The translations under genes and the position numbers were made by a program. A DNA stretch of 64,000 nt from Methanoregula sp. PtaB.Bin085. Lineage in GTDB: Archaea; Halobacteriota; Methanomicrobia; Methanomicrobiales; Methanospirillaceae. Each line of letters opens with the position of its first letter. Position 1 is the first letter of the stretch. The stretch spans positions 1-64,000 of the forward strand of contig NZ_MVQB01000013.1 of the NCBI RefSeq assembly GCF_002067035.1, given 5' to 3'. The notes under the pieces are model-generated. The model was not told the DNA's origin. It saw nothing but the letters and a program-made list of their open reading frames with translations, and ran no database searches. Shown here one piece after another: positions 44,731 through 53,460 of this stretch.

Positions 44731-47385
44731 TTACCCGTTTACCGTCAGTCCCTGTACCACCGCGTCTTCTGTTACTTCAAACGTGCGCGATGTCCCGATA
44801 ATACGGTATGGTCCGGTTGCACGGACATCGCAGGGATTCCCTTTCGTGGAGTACGGGACAATGAATTCACCGCCGGAACTCTCCTGACGGTACACGAATG
44901 TACGGCCGGTGTTCGTCACGAGCCGGAGCTCGATGATCCCTTCGCCCGGGATGTGCGCGCCCCGGACGTACTCGAAGATTTTGACGGTTTTTATCCCGTT
45001 CATGATGAACGGGGCCGACTCCGGAAACGGCGTAACGGTTGCATCATCCGGTGACTCGTGGACCAGCCGGTAGTGAACAAGAGCGGGGAGCGTGGAGAGC
45101 GGTTTGTCCGGCATGTCGGAATACAGATCCGCATAGGACGTTGGCAGCAGTTCCGGGCCTTCCGGTATGATGGGGGTACCTGTCATATTGACCAGGGATA
45201 GGTTGATAGTCTGCCGGCCCGTGATCACGCGTGAGAAACCCGAAGCTTCTGCGGTCTCAGCAGATGTCGGTTTCCGGATAGTGTACTTCACGTATTCTGC
45301 CGTTGAGGGAACGGTCATCGATCCATCAAACACATAGAGCCTTGCAACCATTGTCCGGTAATACCCGTCGTTAAAGAGGTGGATCTTTTTGAGGTGAGAA
45401 CCGTCCTTTGGATCAGGAACAAGGAACCACCGGATATACGATGAAATGTCCCCCGATCCGCTCATCCACGGGACGAGGTTGGTGAACGTGCTGACAGCGA
45501 GTGTTGAATCGGTGATGACGTACTTTCCCTGGTATTTCTCTATGATCCCATTCGCCCGTGCCTCGTTGTCGCTGAGGAAGAATGCAGCAGTCCCGCTCTC
45601 CCCGGCAAGGTTGTCCTGGAACGGGTTGGTTACCGGCATCCGGTGGGCAAAGAACGTGATCCAGTGACCGGCGTCCCAGATCGCAAGGATGCCGTAGGAA
45701 CCTGCCGGTGCTGAATAGTTCCTGCTGTCATACCGGTCGAAATAACCGATGCCGGGATCGGGTGTTCCGGATTTGAGCCACCCGAGAGACTCCAGCCAGT
45801 CTGCCGGGATCTCCCTGTCATGGGCGGCTGCGGCAAACCGGATGTCCTGTGAAAGTGAGAGCCCTGCATGGATAATAGCAAGGAAACAGACGATAACAAG
45901 ACACGCAGCCTTGAGGGTATCTGGTATTCCGGGAGTACTTTTTCCCGGTGCGGCGGCTTTTCTCTTCTTTCCTGTTTTATGCCGATCAGGTTGATTTTCC
46001 GATACTGATTTTTCCGCATCCGGTTCGGGAGTGTTGGAAAAAACCGCGATCTTCCGTAAGAGGCCGCCCTGATCCCACCGGAACGGTTCGGTAATGCAGA
46101 GTGCGGAGAGGAGCGCGATATTCACCGTGAAGTAGTACAGAAACCGCTGGAACTGGAATGTGAGGAGAAGCATCGCAACAGACCAGACCGCAAAAAAGAC
46201 CATGGCTCGTTCCGGTTTTTTTGTCAGACAGTACCCGAGAACCAGAAAACCCCCGGCAACCAGCAGGATGGCGACATTGATCGCATCGTACGCGCCGGCA
46301 AACGACCATGGCAGGGTCTCCTGTACCCCTATCGAGAACGCGGAATACCCGAACAGGAGATGCTGTGCCTGGGTGACGAGCTGTTGGAACACCGGGACAA
46401 CCTGGCTGATGACAAGCCCTGCAATGATAATGCCGGCGAGGACCAGGAAGTAGTGGGTCCTCCTGCCACGGAATGCTTTTGCGAGAATATACAGGAGCAG
46501 CGATCCCGCTGCAACAGCCCCATGGGCAAGGACGAGCCCGGAGGAATAATTCATGATACTGAGCCCTTCGTGCCGGAAACCTGAAATGAGAAGAAGAACG
46601 ATAGTCGTGCCGAGTGCCAGCAGGTTCAGGATACAGAGATATTCCGGATCTTTTCCGGAAAGGAAATCCACAATGTTCTGGATGACCGTGAAGAGCGCGA
46701 CAACAAGCAGGACCAGGAGCACGGTTGTTGATGTGATGAGGGCTGCGAAGTACAGGATGCCGGCCAGGACACAGAGCCCGGCAAACGTAAGCAGGGTGTT
46801 CCTGTTCTTCCGGTCCGGCCGGTGGGCTTCCGAATATGCAATGGTTTCAAGGTAGACGAGAATGAAGAGTGTGCTGAAGAGAACCTCGGCGATGTGGTGA
46901 TCGACCATCCCGTACGATGAGAATGTGAAGTACAGGAAGGACGTGAAGGAGATCAGTCCCGCTGCCACAATACCGGTCTTCCGGTCTGCGATCCGTAATC
47001 CCAGGAAATATAGCGTCGGGACTAACAACACAGCCATCAGAGGGGCGACGAAACCGGATGCCGCGACGATGGCGTCCCGTGTTACTGCACCAGTGATGAG
47101 GCAGAGAAGCGCGGCAACGAACGGCAGTCCCGGTCCCCAGTCGATTGTTTTTCCCGCCGGATATGCGGTCATCGGGTCGAACCAGTTGTACTGCGGGAAA
47201 TCGTGGACCATCACCTCAATCTGCCGGAGGTTATACCACGTGTCCGTATCGTACACCGGGAAGAACGGCTGGTTGCCGGTGATAAGTGCCGGGATAATCC
47301 GGATGATCAGGGCAACCGCCATGAAAAGAAGGATAAACGCGACGGTGACCGGTTGCCGGTACTTGTTCAGGGCAGTGATGTCCAT
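44731..47385 (-). CDS. aglB: AglB/STT3 oligosaccharyltransferase
   Basis: This 884-residue membrane enzyme transfers the lipid-linked glycan to asparagine in N-glycosylation on the outer membrane face. About thirteen helices fill the first ~490 residues. The first external loop has the catalytic DTDTWYN (~45-51), with FDPMTAYPAGKTIDWGPG after it; GVQETLPWS supplies the external-loop glutamate. The WWDYG-type catalytic motif appears as IWDAGHWI (~569-576), with Ile in the first position. A basic linker (DRHKTGKKRKAAAPGK, ~470-490) connects to the globular domain. It may share a transcript with the rtcB operon, whose last stop lies 68 bases upstream. Confidence 0.93.
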   Translation of the reverse strand: MDITALNKYRQPVTVAFILLFMAVALIIRIIPALITGNQPFFPVYDTDTWYNLRQIEVMVHDFPQYNWFDPMTAYPAGKTIDWGPGLPFVAALLCLITGAVTRDAIVAASGFVAPLMAVLLVPTLYFLGLRIADRKTGIVAAGLISFTSFLYFTFSSYGMVDHHIAEVLFSTLFILVYLETIAYSEAHRPDRKNRNTLLTFAGLCVLAGILYFAALITSTTVLLVLLVVALFTVIQNIVDFLSGKDPEYLCILNLLALGTTIVLLLISGFRHEGLSIMNYSSGLVLAHGAVAAGSLLLYILAKAFRGRRTHYFLVLAGIIIAGLVISQVVPVFQQLVTQAQHLLFGYSAFSIGVQETLPWSFAGAYDAINVAILLVAGGFLVLGYCLTKKPERAMVFFAVWSVAMLLLTFQFQRFLYYFTVNIALLSALCITEPFRWDQGGLLRKIAVFSNTPEPDAEKSVSENQPDRHKTGKKRKAAAPGKSTPGIPDTLKAACLVIVCFLAIIHAGLSLSQDIRFAAAAHDREIPADWLESLGWLKSGTPDPGIGYFDRYDSRNYSAPAGSYGILAIWDAGHWITFFAHRMPVTNPFQDNLAGESGTAAFFLSDNEARANGIIEKYQGKYVITDSTLAVSTFTNLVPWMSGSGDISSYIRWFLVPDPKDGSHLKKIHLFNDGYYRTMVARLYVFDGSMTVPSTAEYVKYTIRKPTSAETAEASGFSRVITGRQTINLSLVNMTGTPIIPEGPELLPTSYADLYSDMPDKPLSTLPALVHYRLVHESPDDATVTPFPESAPFIMNGIKTVKIFEYVRGAHIPGEGIIELRLVTNTGRTFVYRQESSGGEFIVPYSTKGNPCDVRATGPYRIIGTSRTFEVTEDAVVQGLTVNG

Positions 47386-47453
47386 TGCTGTTTAGTACTA
47401 ATGAACCGGAGATGCATAAAGTTAGCACACGGACGATAACTCCGGAAAACGTG

Positions 47454-48029
47454 TTATAATGGTGTCGGCGATGCTGCCGAGCAGAATTCTTGTAAAAATT
47501 TCCGGGAGGGATATTCATGAAGGCTTGTGACAATGATCGTCCCTTTGCCGAGAGTATTCTCAACAACGACCGCTGCGGATCCGCAGGTTCCGGGAGCATC
47601 GCCATCGTACTCCGGGAAAATGCCGTCACATTCGATCGTGGAAGGATCGTAATCATCGATGAGGGAATGGGCACGGGAACCGGCTTCACAGGTAATGTTT
47701 CTGGGATGGAAGTCATGCTGGTATGTGATATGGAACGGGAGCCAGTCGTAGGCATCCGGCTTGTCTGCTGCAGCGCCGAATACCAGCAGGGAACCGCCGT
47801 TCTCAACAAACCGCCGGATGCGCGGGGCCGACGCACGGAGGGCCGGGAGGAGGTTCGAATACGCCGGGTTGGCAAACCCTGTGGGAATGATCAGGCAGTT
47901 GAGGGTGGGCCGGTAAAATGGCGCCGCGAGCATGTGTGGTGTAACGAGTTCACAGCCGATCCCGCAATCCTCGATGAAGCGGTTGAAGTGCAGCGGCGTT
48001 GCCCAGACGAACCCGGCCCGGCAGTTCAC
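47454..48029 (-). CDS. Type 1 glutamine-amidotransferase-like protein downstream of rtcB
   Basis: This 191-residue protein has a Rossmann-like amidotransferase fold: NCLIIPTGFANPAY and FVENGGSLLVFGAA resemble ThuA/GATase1-like proteins, and GKGTIIVTSLHEYPSRKFLQ ends the core as in trehalose-utilisation-type domains. The usual nucleophile elbow cysteine is not evident, so it may be non-catalytic. It starts with GTG at 48029 and overlaps the rtcB stop (GTGA, 48026-48029), so it is co-translated with the RNA ligase. The coupling suggests a function in the same RNA process, but this is inference. Confidence 0.62.
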   Translation of the reverse strand: MNCRAGFVWATPLHFNRFIEDCGIGCELVTPHMLAAPFYRPTLNCLIIPTGFANPAYSNLLPALRASAPRIRRFVENGGSLLVFGAAADKPDAYDWLPFHITYQHDFHPRNITCEAGSRAHSLIDDYDPSTIECDGIFPEYDGDAPGTCGSAAVVVENTLGKGTIIVTSLHEYPSRKFLQEFCSAASPTPL

Positions 48030-49459
48030 CCCTTGATCACCCCGACAGGGACCAGCCGCGCGACGAGTTTTGAGATCCCGACCTCGTGCACAACGTTCAC
48101 GACCTCGTCGCTTGGCTTGTAGACATCGGGCGCCTCATCGGCTATGGCGTTCTCGTTGGGGGCCCGGACAATGATGCCCTCCTTGAGAAGCCCGGCCGCG
48201 ATCTCCTTCCCGCTCAGTTTCTTCTTTGCCTGCGTACGGCTCATGATCCTGCCTGCCCCGTGGCAGGTGCTGCCAAAGGTTTTTTCCATAGCGGCATGGG
48301 TCCCGTGCAGGACAAAGGATGAGGTCCCCATACTGCCGGGGATGATGACCGGCTGGCCGGTCCGGCCAAGGTCGGGCGGGAGATCGGGAGAGCCGGGACC
48401 GAATGCACGTGTTGCCCCCTTACGGTGGACGCATACCTCACTCCGTTTTCCCCCGTACTGATGCTCTTCGCGTTTTGCGACATTGTGGGCAACATCATAT
48501 ACCAGCGGCATATCGTTGTAATCGATCCCGCACAGTCTGGAAATGACATTACGGGCAGTGTGCATGATCATCTGCCGGTTGGCCCATGCATAATTTGCCG
48601 ATGCGGCCATTGCCCCGAAATAGGCTTTTCCCTCCGGAGACAGGATCGGCGCACAGGCCAGTTGCCGGTCGGGAAGGGCAATATGGTATCTCTTTGTCGC
48701 CTGCTCGAGGGTCTTCAGATGATCGGTGCAGACCTGGTGCCCAAGGCCCCGCGAACCGCAATGGATCATGCAGCAGACCTGCCCGGCAGAAATGCCGAAT
48801 GCACGGGCAGCATCGGGATCGTAGATCTCCCTTACAACCTGGAGCTCGAGGAAATGGTTTCCTGATCCAAGGGTCCCGCCCTGGGGAACCCCCCGCTGTT
48901 TTGCCTTTGCGGAGACCTGGCTGCTGTCAGCCTGCTTCATGCATCCCCGGTCTTCGCACCGCTCAAGGTCCCGCGGAAGCCCGTACCCGGACTCAACCGC
49001 CCAGCGCGCTCCTTTGGTCATCATCTCGTCGAGCGTCTTTGGCGAAACCTTGAGCGGGCTTTTTGCCCCCACCCCGGTCGGGACTGCAGAGAAGAGCGCA
49101 TCCACGAGATCGCGCCGGCCGGTGATATCCTTTGCCTCAAGCGGCGTGGTGAACAGTCTCACGCCGCAGTTGATATCGAAGCCGACACCGCCGGGGGAGA
49201 TGACTCCCTCTTCGAGCGAGAATGCTGCAACGCCGCCAATCGGGAACCCGTACCCCCAGTGGATGTCCGGCATGGCAAGCGAGTGCCCGATGATCCCCGG
49301 GAGGGTTGCGACATTCGCAAGCTGCTGGACAGCGCCAGGTTCGAGAATACTGCCAAGGGATTCCGAGAGGTAGAACCTTCCCGGCACGCGCATGTTGGGA
49401 ACAAACCCGACCGGCACCTCCCATTCGTTCGTCCCGATACGTATAACTCCCTCAATCAT
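48026..49459 (-). CDS. rtcB: RtcB tRNA-splicing ligase
   Basis: This 477-residue GTP/Mn2+-dependent ligase joins 2',3'-cyclic phosphate and 5'-OH RNA ends in archaeal tRNA splicing. Key residues are visible: the metal cysteine in FDINCGVRLF (~93-99), GSGNHFLELQVV, IHCGSRGLGHQVC, HNVAKREEH, RKGATRAFGPG, PGSMGTSSFVLHGT and the guanylylated histidine in FGSTCHGAGRIMSRT (~395-405). No intein is inserted. The start MIEGVIRIG at 49459 fits family N-termini; an ATG three codons earlier (49468) is possible. Archease is encoded immediately upstream. Confidence 0.96.
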   Translation of the reverse strand: MIEGVIRIGTNEWEVPVGFVPNMRVPGRFYLSESLGSILEPGAVQQLANVATLPGIIGHSLAMPDIHWGYGFPIGGVAAFSLEEGVISPGGVGFDINCGVRLFTTPLEAKDITGRRDLVDALFSAVPTGVGAKSPLKVSPKTLDEMMTKGARWAVESGYGLPRDLERCEDRGCMKQADSSQVSAKAKQRGVPQGGTLGSGNHFLELQVVREIYDPDAARAFGISAGQVCCMIHCGSRGLGHQVCTDHLKTLEQATKRYHIALPDRQLACAPILSPEGKAYFGAMAASANYAWANRQMIMHTARNVISRLCGIDYNDMPLVYDVAHNVAKREEHQYGGKRSEVCVHRKGATRAFGPGSPDLPPDLGRTGQPVIIPGSMGTSSFVLHGTHAAMEKTFGSTCHGAGRIMSRTQAKKKLSGKEIAAGLLKEGIIVRAPNENAIADEAPDVYKPSDEVVNVVHEVGISKLVARLVPVGVIKG

Positions 49460-49543
49460 GCAGATCATTTCCTGTGGTTCCCGTCCGGAACAGCGCCCGG
49501 ACTGCCGCCATTATCCGGGATGCTGTCCGGTGGATACCCGATC

Positions 49544-49951
49544 CTATACATCAAATACGATGTCCAGCATATATCCGTTCGCATCGCGGCCGATGGCAAG
49601 CCCGGAGTACGAGATGCCCTTGACTTCCGTTCCGAGCAAATGCCGAGCCCTGTCGAAGGGTTCACCGTCAAGCACAGCCTCCAGGCGCGATCCGCTGATC
49701 GCGATCCGGGCAGATGAGAACACCAGCCCGTCCACATCGGAGATAAAGAGCACTTCCGAGAGGAAGTCATGGAGGAGCGATTCCGGATCTGCAGCTTCGA
49801 GCGTAACCGTCCGCTGTATTCCTCCTTTCCGGTCGGGCCCGTACATCACCTGCATCAGAGCAGCAAAGGCCTCCGCAAAGAGCGCCTCCATGGTCGGGGC
49901 CGTTGCGTGTATCTTTACGTCCGCAGTATGGGAGACCTCAACAAAGCTCAT
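49544..49951 (-). CDS. Archease, RtcB activator
   Basis: This 135-residue protein matches archease: the N-terminal SHTADVKIHATAPTMEALFAE, DPESLLHDFLSEVLF, and a C-terminal GYMLDIVFDV whose acidic residues coordinate the metal. Archease promotes multiple turnover of RtcB. Its ATG overlaps the preceding stop by one base (TGATG at 49951), and rtcB follows 84 bases downstream on the same strand. Confidence 0.92.
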   Translation of the reverse strand: MSFVEVSHTADVKIHATAPTMEALFAEAFAALMQVMYGPDRKGGIQRTVTLEAADPESLLHDFLSEVLFISDVDGLVFSSARIAISGSRLEAVLDGEPFDRARHLLGTEVKGISYSGLAIGRDANGYMLDIVFDV

Positions 49952-50238
49952 CAGTATTCAGGCCCGGAGAATTCGCTGTCGTCAAAAAACGGTATCATGT
50001 CCAGATGGATACTGTTGAGGAACCGTGCCTGGTGGACCGATACATAGATGGTATGATCTCCTGCCTTGAGGAGGAGGTCCGTCTTTTTCGGCGGCTTGAC
50101 CCGCACCGGCAATAAAATGGGCCCGCCGCACGAGGTGCAGATCCGGAAATCACAGTCCCGTTGCCTGATATAATCGAGCACTTCAGGGGCGATCGTGATC
50201 TCTGCCAGGCTTGCGCTGTCACGTGCACGGGTAAACAT
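49951..50238 (-). CDS. Small CxxC protein upstream of archease (unknown function)
   Basis: This ~95-residue protein (MFTRARDSASLAEI at 50238; an upstream ATG at 50265 adds nine residues) has a single RICTSCGGPILLP motif that could form half a zinc ribbon or zinc-bridged dimer, followed by PPKKTDLLLKAGDHTIYVSVHQAR, suggesting a basic nucleic-acid-binding surface. It is coupled to archease by a TGATG overlap. A TTTTTAA tract at ~50266-50274 would place the transcription start close to the 50238 ATG. No family recognised. Confidence 0.6.
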   Translation of the reverse strand: MFTRARDSASLAEITIAPEVLDYIRQRDCDFRICTSCGGPILLPVRVKPPKKTDLLLKAGDHTIYVSVHQARFLNSIHLDMIPFFDDSEFSGPEY

Positions 50239-50295
50239 GTTGCTTCCATAATAGGAAGCATGCATTAAAAACGGTTATGGATCGGATTGGGGGGA

Positions 50296-50604
50296 TTATG
50301 CCCCGACAATGCCGACCACGATGTCGACATACTTTTCCTTGAGTTCGTAACTGTTCGCTCCATCGGCGTTCCGGTTTGCCCGGAGGATGCCGATGCGGGA
50401 GGCAATGATGCCGACCATCGATGCAACAGCGTGGAATGTCACGGTGAACTGTTTTTGCAGTTCGGCAACAATCTCGGCGATCGTGATCGACTGGGTCTTT
50501 ACAAAGAGCCTGAGTACTTCACGCCTGATGCCGGTCTTGTCCCGCGAGAGGTAGGACCGGAGACGGTTCTCGATGACTCTCTTGATCTCTGTTGGAGATC
50601 TCAT
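50296..50604 (-). CDS. DUF2551 family regulator (methanogen-type)
   Basis: This 102-residue protein starts MRSPTEIKRVIENRLRSYLS and shows VTFHAVASMVGIIASRIGILR, characteristic of DUF2551 proteins that are largely confined to methanogens and predicted to be winged-helix DNA-binding proteins. A strong TATATATA at ~50624-50634 read leftward lies 20-30 bases before its ATG, predicting a leaderless transcript. It is separated from the rtcB group by ~30 bases, and the 220-base gap on its other side faces divergent secF. Confidence 0.82.
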   Translation of the reverse strand: MRSPTEIKRVIENRLRSYLSRDKTGIRREVLRLFVKTQSITIAEIVAELQKQFTVTFHAVASMVGIIASRIGILRANRNADGANSYELKEKYVDIVVGIVGA

Positions 50605-50621
50605 ACGCTAAATGTCAAAGT

Positions 50622-50640
50622 TCTGTGTATATATATTTTT
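50622..50640 (-). promoter_or_regulatory. TATA box of the DUF2551 gene
   Basis: The leftward read is aaaaaatatatatacacag, centred about 26 bases before the ATG at 50604, the expected TATA-to-start spacing for a leaderless archaeal mRNA. The rest of 50641-50824 carries the secF promoter, with aactatttaattccc (~50789-50803) about 25-35 bases before the secF ATG. Confidence 0.5.
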
Positions 50641-50824
50641 TCTTTTTATGCGTTATTAAATCCCTGTTTGGAAAATGCGCCATTTTTAGAAGGAACAAAA
50701 ATTTTCTGCGAAATCCCTCAATCGTTCCATTTCGTGCTGATTTTTCCGGGTGGAAATCCCGGCCAAAACTGCCCGGCCACCCTTCTCGTAACTATTTAAT
50801 TCCCGGCGAACAGATGGATAAGAC

Positions 50825-51676
50825 ATGGGATTGATCAACTACAATATCGAGAAATATACGCCACAGCAGCTCGTGGCGATCCCTCTCGTGCTTTTTATCA
50901 TCTCCCTTGTTGTCATCGGATCGACATTTGCTTCCACCGGAATGCCGGTCACACCGGGCATTGATTTTTCCGGGGGTACTGCCGTGACAATCATCACCAC
51001 GGACAGTGATGAACAGCTGCAGGCAACCTTCTCCGGCTATCCTCTGTCGGAAATAAGCGATATGAACAACGGGAAGTTCCTGAAATTCGGGTCCATGGAC
51101 GATGCAAAATACCAGACTCTCGCACAGCTCATCAGCCAGAAATACCCGGATGCCAAGATCGACCAGATCGGTGAATCGTTCGGGAAATCGCTGCAGAGTC
51201 AGGCTGCCATTGCCCTTGTTTTTTCCTTTATCGGCATGGCGATCGTCGTCTTCCTCTCCTTCAGGACTTTGGTGCCCTCCGCAGCGGTTGTCATGTCGGC
51301 ACTCGCGGACATGGCGATGACTGCAGCGGTCATGAATATCATCGGCATTCCCCTGTCCCTTGGGACAACCGCAGCGCTCCTCATGCTCATTGGTTACTCG
51401 GTTGACAGCGATATCCTGCTCACGAACCGGGTCCTGAAACGACAGGGAAAACTGAATGACAAGCTGATGGGAGCCTTCCATACCGGCATGATCATGACCT
51501 CAACAACCCTTGCCGCGGTCACGGCACTGTTCGTGGTCTCATGGTTCGGGTCGGTCCAGATCCTGATGGAAATCTCGGCAGTCCTCCTGATCGGGCTGGT
51601 TGCCGATGTCCTGAACACATGGTTAACGAATGTCGGCATCCTGAAATGGTACGTGCTGAAAGGAGGTGGCAAATGA
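50825..51676 (+). CDS. secF: Protein-export membrane protein SecF
   Basis: This 283-residue protein has six predicted helices; a first helix (IPLVLFIISLVVIGSTF) precedes an external domain carrying PGIDFSGGTAVTI, the SecF-family D-F-S-G-G motif. IGYSVDSDILLTNRVLK is the conserved cytoplasmic-side helix of the C-terminal half. With SecD it uses the proton or sodium gradient to help release proteins from SecYE. In archaea secF commonly precedes secD, as here, and the two overlap by ATGA (51673-51676). Confidence 0.93.
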   Translation: MGLINYNIEKYTPQQLVAIPLVLFIISLVVIGSTFASTGMPVTPGIDFSGGTAVTIITTDSDEQLQATFSGYPLSEISDMNNGKFLKFGSMDDAKYQTLAQLISQKYPDAKIDQIGESFGKSLQSQAAIALVFSFIGMAIVVFLSFRTLVPSAAVVMSALADMAMTAAVMNIIGIPLSLGTTAALLMLIGYSVDSDILLTNRVLKRQGKLNDKLMGAFHTGMIMTSTTLAAVTALFVVSWFGSVQILMEISAVLLIGLVADVLNTWLTNVGILKWYVLKGGGK

Positions 51677-53133
51677 ACCAGAAGGAACTCAAAGCGCTCG
51701 TCACCGACTGGCGTGTTGCGACCCTTATCATCCTGCTCCTGATCTCGGTCATCGCGATTTACCCGCACTTCGACGAGAAGGGCAATATTGCCACAAATCT
51801 CCAGTACGGCCTCGACCTCCAGCACGGTGCATGGATCCAGCTGGAGATGAAAGGGGAGGTTGTCGGGTTCACCACGGACCGGCAGCTGGAGGATTTCATC
51901 TCCAATCTCTCACGGGAAGCCGATGCCGAAGTGATCCTCATCGACGAGTCCCACCTGGAAATCCGGAAATCCTACACGCAGGAAGAACTCAGGCCCATCT
52001 TCGCGTCTGCCGGCGGGGAGATGACCAGTTACAGCATCGGCGTCTCCAAGTCCACCGCTGACGATGTCAAACGCATCCTCGAGAACAAGATCAATGCAAT
52101 GGGGACCAAGGATGCCAAGGTTAACACGCTCACCGGCCTGAATAACGTTGCGCGCTATGTCCGCGTCGAGATGGCCGGTGTGGACATGAAGCAGGCGCAG
52201 GAGATTGTCGGGAAGCAGGGAAAGTTCGAGATCCGCGTCCAGACAACCGGCAACGAGACCGAGCATGTCGTATCCGGTGACTCGATCACGAGTGTCCAGC
52301 TTCCCTCGCAGGAACCCCCGGGCAGCGACAAGTGGGGTGTCAGTTTCACGCTGAGCGAAGAAGGTGCGACGGCCTTCCAGCAGGCAGCGATCCGGTACGG
52401 TGCGACGAAGGATCCCGAGAACCACTACCTCCAGATGATCCTCGACAACAAGACCGTGTACTCGGCGCCCCTGTCTGATGATCTGGCAGTGCAGCTGGAG
52501 ACCCAGAAGATCCGTCAGCTCTATGCCTCGACCGGGACCGGGAAATACGGTTCGAACCAGGCCTCCGAACTGGAGATCCACCTCCGCGCCGGGGCGCTGC
52601 CGGTTGATGTTACCATTGCAGGATCCGGCGGCACATCGGCACCGCTCGGGGAACGATACAAGATGATGGCGGTCCTTGCCGGGATCCTTGCCCTGATCAC
52701 GGTCGGGTGCGTCATCTATTACCGGTACCGCGAACCCGGTATTGTCCTCCCGATGGTCATGATCAATGCCTCGGAGCTGCTCATCCTGCTCGGGTTCATC
52801 GCCCTGATCCGGTTCCAGATGGACCTGCCGACGATTGCGGGTCTCGTGGCCGTGGTGGGGACCGGCATCGACCAGCTCGTCATCATCACGGACGAGATCC
52901 TGCATGAAGGAAAGGTCCCGTCGCCCAACCTCTACCTCAAGCGCCTGACCCGGGCACTGGGAATCATCATCGCTGCGGCAGCGACCGTTGTCATCGCCAT
53001 GGTCCCGCTCGCCCTGATGGATCTCTCAACCCTGAAGGGATTTGCCATCATCACCATCCTCGGTGTCGTTGTCGGTGTCGCGGTGACCCGCCCGGCGTAT
53101 GGTAAAGTCATCATGCAGATCCTCTCCAAGTAA
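51673..53133 (+). CDS. secD: Protein-export membrane protein SecD
   Basis: This 486-residue protein has an N-terminal helix (TLIILLLISVIAIYP), the P1 domain motif LQYGLDLQHGAWIQLEM (the D-L-x-x-G-x motif of SecD), a ~250-residue external region, and five C-terminal helices with VVGTGIDQLVIITDEIL and MDLSTLKGFAIITILGVVVGV. The start is fixed at 51673 by the overlap with secF. A T8 tract at ~53152-53159 is a likely terminator. Archaeal SecD lacks the SecA partner, so it works post-translocation. Confidence 0.94.
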   Translation: MNQKELKALVTDWRVATLIILLLISVIAIYPHFDEKGNIATNLQYGLDLQHGAWIQLEMKGEVVGFTTDRQLEDFISNLSREADAEVILIDESHLEIRKSYTQEELRPIFASAGGEMTSYSIGVSKSTADDVKRILENKINAMGTKDAKVNTLTGLNNVARYVRVEMAGVDMKQAQEIVGKQGKFEIRVQTTGNETEHVVSGDSITSVQLPSQEPPGSDKWGVSFTLSEEGATAFQQAAIRYGATKDPENHYLQMILDNKTVYSAPLSDDLAVQLETQKIRQLYASTGTGKYGSNQASELEIHLRAGALPVDVTIAGSGGTSAPLGERYKMMAVLAGILALITVGCVIYYRYREPGIVLPMVMINASELLILLGFIALIRFQMDLPTIAGLVAVVGTGIDQLVIITDEILHEGKVPSPNLYLKRLTRALGIIIAAAATVVIAMVPLALMDLSTLKGFAIITILGVVVGVAVTRPAYGKVIMQILSK

Positions 53134-53149
53134 CAAGAGCATAGGTTTA

Positions 53150-53161
53150 TCTTTTTTTTCA
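53150..53161 (+). terminator. Poly-T tract after secD
   Basis: A run of eight T (53152-53159), 18 bases after the secD stop, fits archaeal T-tract termination. The short gap to the thioredoxin ATG (53188) also contains its candidate upstream region. Confidence 0.4.
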
Positions 53162-53187
53162 TCGACAACTCCTACAGGTATATTGTT

Positions 53188-53460
53188 ATGAGCAAGCCGA
53201 TCCTGTACGATTTTTTTGCCACCTGGTGCGGGCCCTGCCGGATGCAGACCCCGATCATCGAGGAACTGGCAAAAAAGATGGGGAACGCCGTTGAGATCAA
53301 GACTGTCGATGTCGACCAGCACATGGATCTTGCCGAAAAATACGGGATCCGTGTCGTTCCCACACTCATTATCGAAAAGGACGGCAGGATCATCAAGTCG
53401 CTCGAAGGGGTCACCGATGCGGCGACGCTCGAGAATATGCTGCGGCCGCTGGTGAGCTGA
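53188..53460 (+). CDS. Thioredoxin
   Basis: This 90-residue protein has the redox motif in FFATWCGPCRMQTPIIEEL (WCGPC, ~11-15) with the cis-proline in VVPTLIIEKDG. It is shorter than E. coli thioredoxin (~108) because the N-terminal strand is trimmed, as in small archaeal thioredoxins. It is followed with no gap by the F420:NADP reductase gene. The cytosolic thiol role is standard; its reductase is not in the window. Confidence 0.93.
   Translation: MSKPILYDFFATWCGPCRMQTPIIEELAKKMGNAVEIKTVDVDQHMDLAEKYGIRVVPTLIIEKDGRIIKSLEGVTDAATLENMLRPLVS

Noticed and set aside
48026-49459. Intein in rtcB
   Set aside because: RtcB is a frequent intein host in archaea, but the protein is of normal length (477 aa) and motifs are uninterrupted.
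51910-52905. 331-codon minus-strand ORF
   Set aside because: It is antisense to secD, whose family motifs and overlap with secF are clear.
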